The notes under the pieces were generated by a model. The model was not told the DNA's origin. It ran no database searches and saw only the letters and a program-made list of their open reading frames with translations. The position numbers and the translations under genes were made by a program. From assembly GCF_900100885.1 (NCBI RefSeq), contig NZ_LT629692.1:2666001-2730000 (forward strand): a stretch of DNA of 64,000 bases, in the 5' to 3' direction. The stretch comes from Microbacterium pygmaeum. Its GTDB lineage: Bacteria; Actinomycetota; Actinomycetes; Actinomycetales; Microbacteriaceae. Shown here one piece after another: positions 61,200 through 64,000 of this stretch. Within the stretch, counting starts at the first letter, position 1, and the number at the start of each line of letters is the position of its first letter.

Positions 61200-62747
61200 T
61201 CAGGGGCCGGCATCTTCGTGTGCCGAGGGCGACGCAGCACCACGGTGACGCCCAGCCCGACGAGCGCGAGAAGACCCCCCCCATCCCAGGATCGCCTTGA
61301 TCCACGGGCCGGCGATGACGGCCGGGGTCAGCCCGGTGTGCAGCGGCACGTCGGTCAGCATGTGACCGGCGACGTCGGCCGGCAGCCCGTCGATCGTCGT
61401 GCCGTCCGCCGCGATGACCTGGCTCGTGCCCACAGTGGAGAGGTTCACGACCGAGCGACCGGTCTCGATCGCGCGCATCCGCGCGAAGGCCAGCTGCTGG
61501 AGGTTCTCATCGGTGCCGCGGAAGTCGGCGTTGTTGGTCTGGAACATGTACACCTGTGCGCCGGCGTCGGCGCCGTCCCAGATGACGTCGTCGTAGATCA
61601 CATCGAAGCAGATCGCGAGCCCGACGCCCACACCATCGAGGTCGAAGTACGGCACCGTCGTCCCCGGCGTGTACTCGCGCCCGATCAGGCCGATCAGATC
61701 CGGGGCGAAAGGCTCCCAGAATGCGCGGTCGGGCACGTATTCGCCGAACGGGACCGGATGCCGCTTGTCGTAGCTCTGCGAGACGCCGCCGTCCTGCCAC
61801 AGCAGCGCGGAGTTGAAGTACTCGTCGGCGCGAGCGGTCACGGCGGCCACCAGCAGCGGCGCGTCCACGCGCTCGGCGACCACATCCAGGACCGCCGCGG
61901 TCGCATCGTTGTCCGTCGGGTCTGAGTCCACCCCGCCCTCGGGCCAGAGGAGCACGTCCATTCTCTCCCCGAACAACGGCTCGGTCGCGGCGAGCTGAGC
62001 CTCCAGGACCGCGTTCTGCGTGCGCTCGTCGAAGTAGCCTGCCGGCCCGTTCCCCTGGACGGACCCGACCCGGATGGAGCCGCCCTGGGTCGTCGGGAAC
62101 TGCGGGACCGCGACGAGCAGCAGTGCTGCGACGACAGTGGGGACCGCAGAGACCCAGACGCGGAAGCTGCCGGCCCGCACGTACTCGATGGCCGCCGCGC
62201 AGACGAACACCATGAGGAATGTGAGCCCCGATACACCGACCCACGAGGCGAGATGCGCGAGGGGGCCGGCCGCCTGCGTGATGCCGATCCGCCCCCACGG
62301 AAAGCCGCCGTAGGGCCAGGAGCCGACGACCTGCTCTCGAAGGGTCCACAGTCCCGCCACCAGCGCGGGAAGCAGCAGGAGCCGCCACCAGAGGCCGGGC
62401 AGCACGCGCGGCACCCACCGGTAGGCGAGCGTCAGCAGGATCGCGCCCACCGCGGTCAGCAGCGCCTCCAGCATCGAGAGCGCCACCCACGGCACCGGCC
62501 CCAGATATCGCGCGGTGAAGAACAGGTTGACGAAGAAGAACGACGCGCCGAAGGCGAACCCGACGAGCACCGATGCCCAGATCCCGCGTCCGATCAGCCC
62601 GAGAAGGGCCAAGACGACGGCGGGGAACGCCATGGGCCACCAGCCGAGCGCGGGGAAGGCCAGCGTGAGGATCAGTCCGCCGGCGATCGAGGTCGCCGCC
62701 GCTGCCCACAGCGGCAGCAGCGGTCGCGGAGCAGCGGCGAGGGGCAT
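61200..62747 (-). CDS. lnt: Apolipoprotein N-acyltransferase (C-terminus shifted)
   Basis: Adds the third acyl chain to lipoproteins. It has about seven N-terminal membrane helices, then a nitrilase-type domain with triad E270 (LWPEGG), K328 (YDKRHPVPFGEY) and C380 (ICFD). As written, the frame ends in a charged, unconserved tail (515 aa). With one fewer G in the G8 run at 61275-61282, the frame continues as GLLALVGLGVTVVLRRPRH. This is the last transmembrane helix expected for Lnt, and the chain would stop at 61178 (522 aa), four bases from the convergent rbpA stop. The printed C-terminus is therefore probably a frameshift. Confidence 0.9.
   Translation of the reverse strand: MPLAAAPRPLLPLWAAAATSIAGGLILTLAFPALGWWPMAFPAVVLALLGLIGRGIWASVLVGFAFGASFFFVNLFFTARYLGPVPWVALSMLEALLTAVGAILLTLAYRWVPRVLPGLWWRLLLLPALVAGLWTLREQVVGSWPYGGFPWGRIGITQAAGPLAHLASWVGVSGLTFLMVFVCAAAIEYVRAGSFRVWVSAVPTVVAALLLVAVPQFPTTQGGSIRVGSVQGNGPAGYFDERTQNAVLEAQLAATEPLFGERMDVLLWPEGGVDSDPTDNDATAAVLDVVAERVDAPLLVAAVTARADEYFNSALLWQDGGVSQSYDKRHPVPFGEYVPDRAFWEPFAPDLIGLIGREYTPGTTVPYFDLDGVGVGLAICFDVIYDDVIWDGADAGAQVYMFQTNNADFRGTDENLQQLAFARMRAIETGRSVVNLSTVGTSQVIAADGTTIDGLPADVAGHMLTDVPLHTGLTPAVIAGPWIKAILGWGGSSRARRAGRHRGAASPSAHEDAGP
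61275..61282 (-). other. G8 homopolymer at the lnt frame break
   Basis: Eight C on the plus strand (G8 in the lnt sense) exactly where the conserved frame is lost. It could be a sequencing indel, a fixed mutation or a phase-variable tract. Confidence 0.75.
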
Positions 62748-62770
62748 CAGACCAGCCTAGGCGGCGGGAA

Positions 62771-64000
62771 TCAGACCGAGCTGTATGCGACGATGCCGCG
62801 ACGCACCGCGTCCAGCGCCTTGCGCGCCGTCGTCGCAAGCGGATTGTCGGCCACGATCGAGAGCTGATCGAGGAGGTCGATCGTCTGCTTGGCCACCCGG
62901 ACGAAGTCACCGGCCGCCATGTCGGCTTCGATCAGGACCCGGTCCAGCGCGACGCCGCGCGCCCAGGAGTGCATCGCCTGCGCGAGTCCGATCGCCACGG
63001 GCTCGGTGCCGGGCAGATGGTTGTCGTGCTCGAGGTCGTCGAGGCGCTGCCAGAGTGTCTGGGTCTCGCTGAGGGCGGTGCGGAACGCACCGCGCGGCAT
63101 CCCGTGCTCGTTCTGCCCCTCGTCCCTGCGCGGTTCGTAGACGAGGCTGCATGTGAGAGCGGCCAGAGAGGCGGCATCCAGGTCATTCCACAATCCGCGA
63201 CGCAGCGCCTCCGCGACCAGCAGATCGCGTTCGCCGTAGATCCGCCGCATGCGCCGGCCGGCCGGCGTCAGCGTGGTGGTGCCCTCCTCGTCGACGGCGA
63301 CGTAGTCCAGTTCGGTGAGGACATCCACCACCCGGTCGAAGATGCGCGCGACCGTGCCGGTGCGGGCCTGGATCGACGAGCGCATCTTGTCGACGGTGCG
63401 CTTGAGCTTCCAGTACCGCTCGGCCCAGCGGGCATGCTGTTCACGGTCAGGACACGTGTGGCACGGATGCCGCTGCATCCGCCGACGGAGCCCGCCGATC
63501 TCGCGCTGCCGTGCGTCGCGGATCGCGCGCGACGCCGTGGCGTCCTTCCGGTTGAGCTTCTCGGCATCGCTGAGGTCACGCCGGATCTCGGAGTACTCCG
63601 TGAAGTCGCCGCGGTCGCAGGTCATCGCCTTCGCATACCCCGCGAGGGACTCCTCCGCCTCGCGCACCTGACGGGCGATGCCCACGACCGCGCGATCGGC
63701 CTGGAACTGCGCGAACGAGGATTCCAGGATCTCGCGCGACCGGGGGCGCCCGAACTGATCGATCAGGTTGACGGCCATGTTGTAGGTCGGCCGGAAGCTC
63801 GAGTTCAGGGGGTATGTGCGCCGCGAGGCGAGCGCAGCGACCTGCTGCGGGTCCAGTCCCTCGGTCCACTGGATCACGGCGTGACCTTCGACGTCGATTC
63901 CGCGACGGCCCGCGCGGCCGGTCAACTGGGTGTACTCCCCCGACGTGATCGCCACGCGGGCCTCGCCGTTGAACTTCTCGAGCTTCTCCAGCACGACCGT
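62771..64000 (-). CDS. HelY-like DEAD/DEAH-box RNA helicase (partial, C-terminal part)
   Basis: Ski2/Mtr4-type RNA helicase related to actinobacterial HelY. The N-terminal RecA domain and most of the second lie beyond the window end; 409 residues remain. The visible part starts at helicase motif VI (TQLTGRAGRRGIDVEG). It contains the WH/ratchet region (PLNSSFRPTYNMAVNLIDQF) and a cysteine-containing insertion (HPCHTCPDREQHARWAERY). The DSHCT-type C-terminal helical domain ends with VADNPLATTARKALDAVRRGIVAYSSV. It is encoded 23 bases upstream of lnt on the same strand. Confidence 0.9.
   Translation of the reverse strand, partial: TVVLEKLEKFNGEARVAITSGEYTQLTGRAGRRGIDVEGHAVIQWTEGLDPQQVAALASRRTYPLNSSFRPTYNMAVNLIDQFGRPRSREILESSFAQFQADRAVVGIARQVREAEESLAGYAKAMTCDRGDFTEYSEIRRDLSDAEKLNRKDATASRAIRDARQREIGGLRRRMQRHPCHTCPDREQHARWAERYWKLKRTVDKMRSSIQARTGTVARIFDRVVDVLTELDYVAVDEEGTTTLTPAGRRMRRIYGERDLLVAEALRRGLWNDLDAASLAALTCSLVYEPRRDEGQNEHGMPRGAFRTALSETQTLWQRLDDLEHDNHLPGTEPVAIGLAQAMHSWARGVALDRVLIEADMAAGDFVRVAKQTIDLLDQLSIVADNPLATTARKALDAVRRGIVAYSSV

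Noticed and set aside
61114..61305. Alternative 63-codon minus-strand frame at the lnt end
   Set aside because: It is a third frame across the G8 region. The conserved hydrophobic helix is in a different frame.

Overview
The window is a high-GC, gene-dense stretch of an actinobacterial chromosome, most likely from a Microbacterium-like member of the Microbacteriaceae. This rests on the GC-rich third codon positions, GTG/TTG starts, RbpA, an mIHF domain, a PyrR-led pyrimidine operon, a helicase-dead PriA, and gene order shared with other actinobacteria. There is no rRNA, CRISPR array, insertion sequence or prophage. No gap between genes exceeds 300 bases. Almost everything is chromosomal housekeeping, with one more variable patch at about 43-58 kb.

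Layout. 1-4.3 kb: end of efp, nusB and a SWIM/SNF2 helicase. 4.4-5.9 kb: a protein joining a metallo-beta-lactamase fold to a Rieske domain. 6-15.9 kb: pyrR-pyrB-pyrC-(membrane PH-like gene)-carA-carB-pyrF-gmk-rpoZ. Most of these genes overlap by a few bases, and a PyrR-type hairpin sits on the first ribosome binding site. Guanylate kinase carries an N-terminal mIHF nucleoid-protein domain. 16-21.6 kb: metK, priA, fmt and rsmB, then convergent glutaminase. 22.8-30.2 kb: rpe, hisE-hisG-hisF-hisI, a Trp-associated membrane protein, a HGxxPAAW protein and trpC-trpB-trpA. 30.2-39.2 kb: lgt, gltB-gltD, pyk and a SHOCT protein. Next come tRNA-Leu(CAA), an ANTAR response regulator, a thioesterase and polA.

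43-58 kb is accessory metabolism: a DUF885 peptidase-like protein, a luciferase-like monooxygenase, two MFS transporters, an SGNH hydrolase and two RibD/DHFR-like reductases. It also holds an SRPBCC gene remnant, an HxlR regulator with a divergent target and clear operator, an MBL hydrolase, a VOC protein, an AEC transporter, a DUF308 protein, an S9 peptidase and an SDR. 58.4-64 kb: nfeD, an SPFH/stomatin gene, a GDPD-like gene, rbpA, lnt (apparently frameshifted in a G8 run) and the C-terminal part of a HelY-like helicase.

Two genome-organisation themes stand out. At least ten genes have an extended -10 type hexamer (TANNNT) 6-7 bases before the start codon, which predicts leaderless mRNAs. 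In six places the TAG stop codon of one gene is itself the first half of the -10 hexamer (TAGNNT) of the next. No wholly new multi-gene system is evident. The strongest unusual items are the mIHF-Gmk fusion, the stop-codon/-10 coupling, the MBL-Rieske protein, the lnt frameshift, and the absence of trpE and coaBC from places where related genomes often have them.
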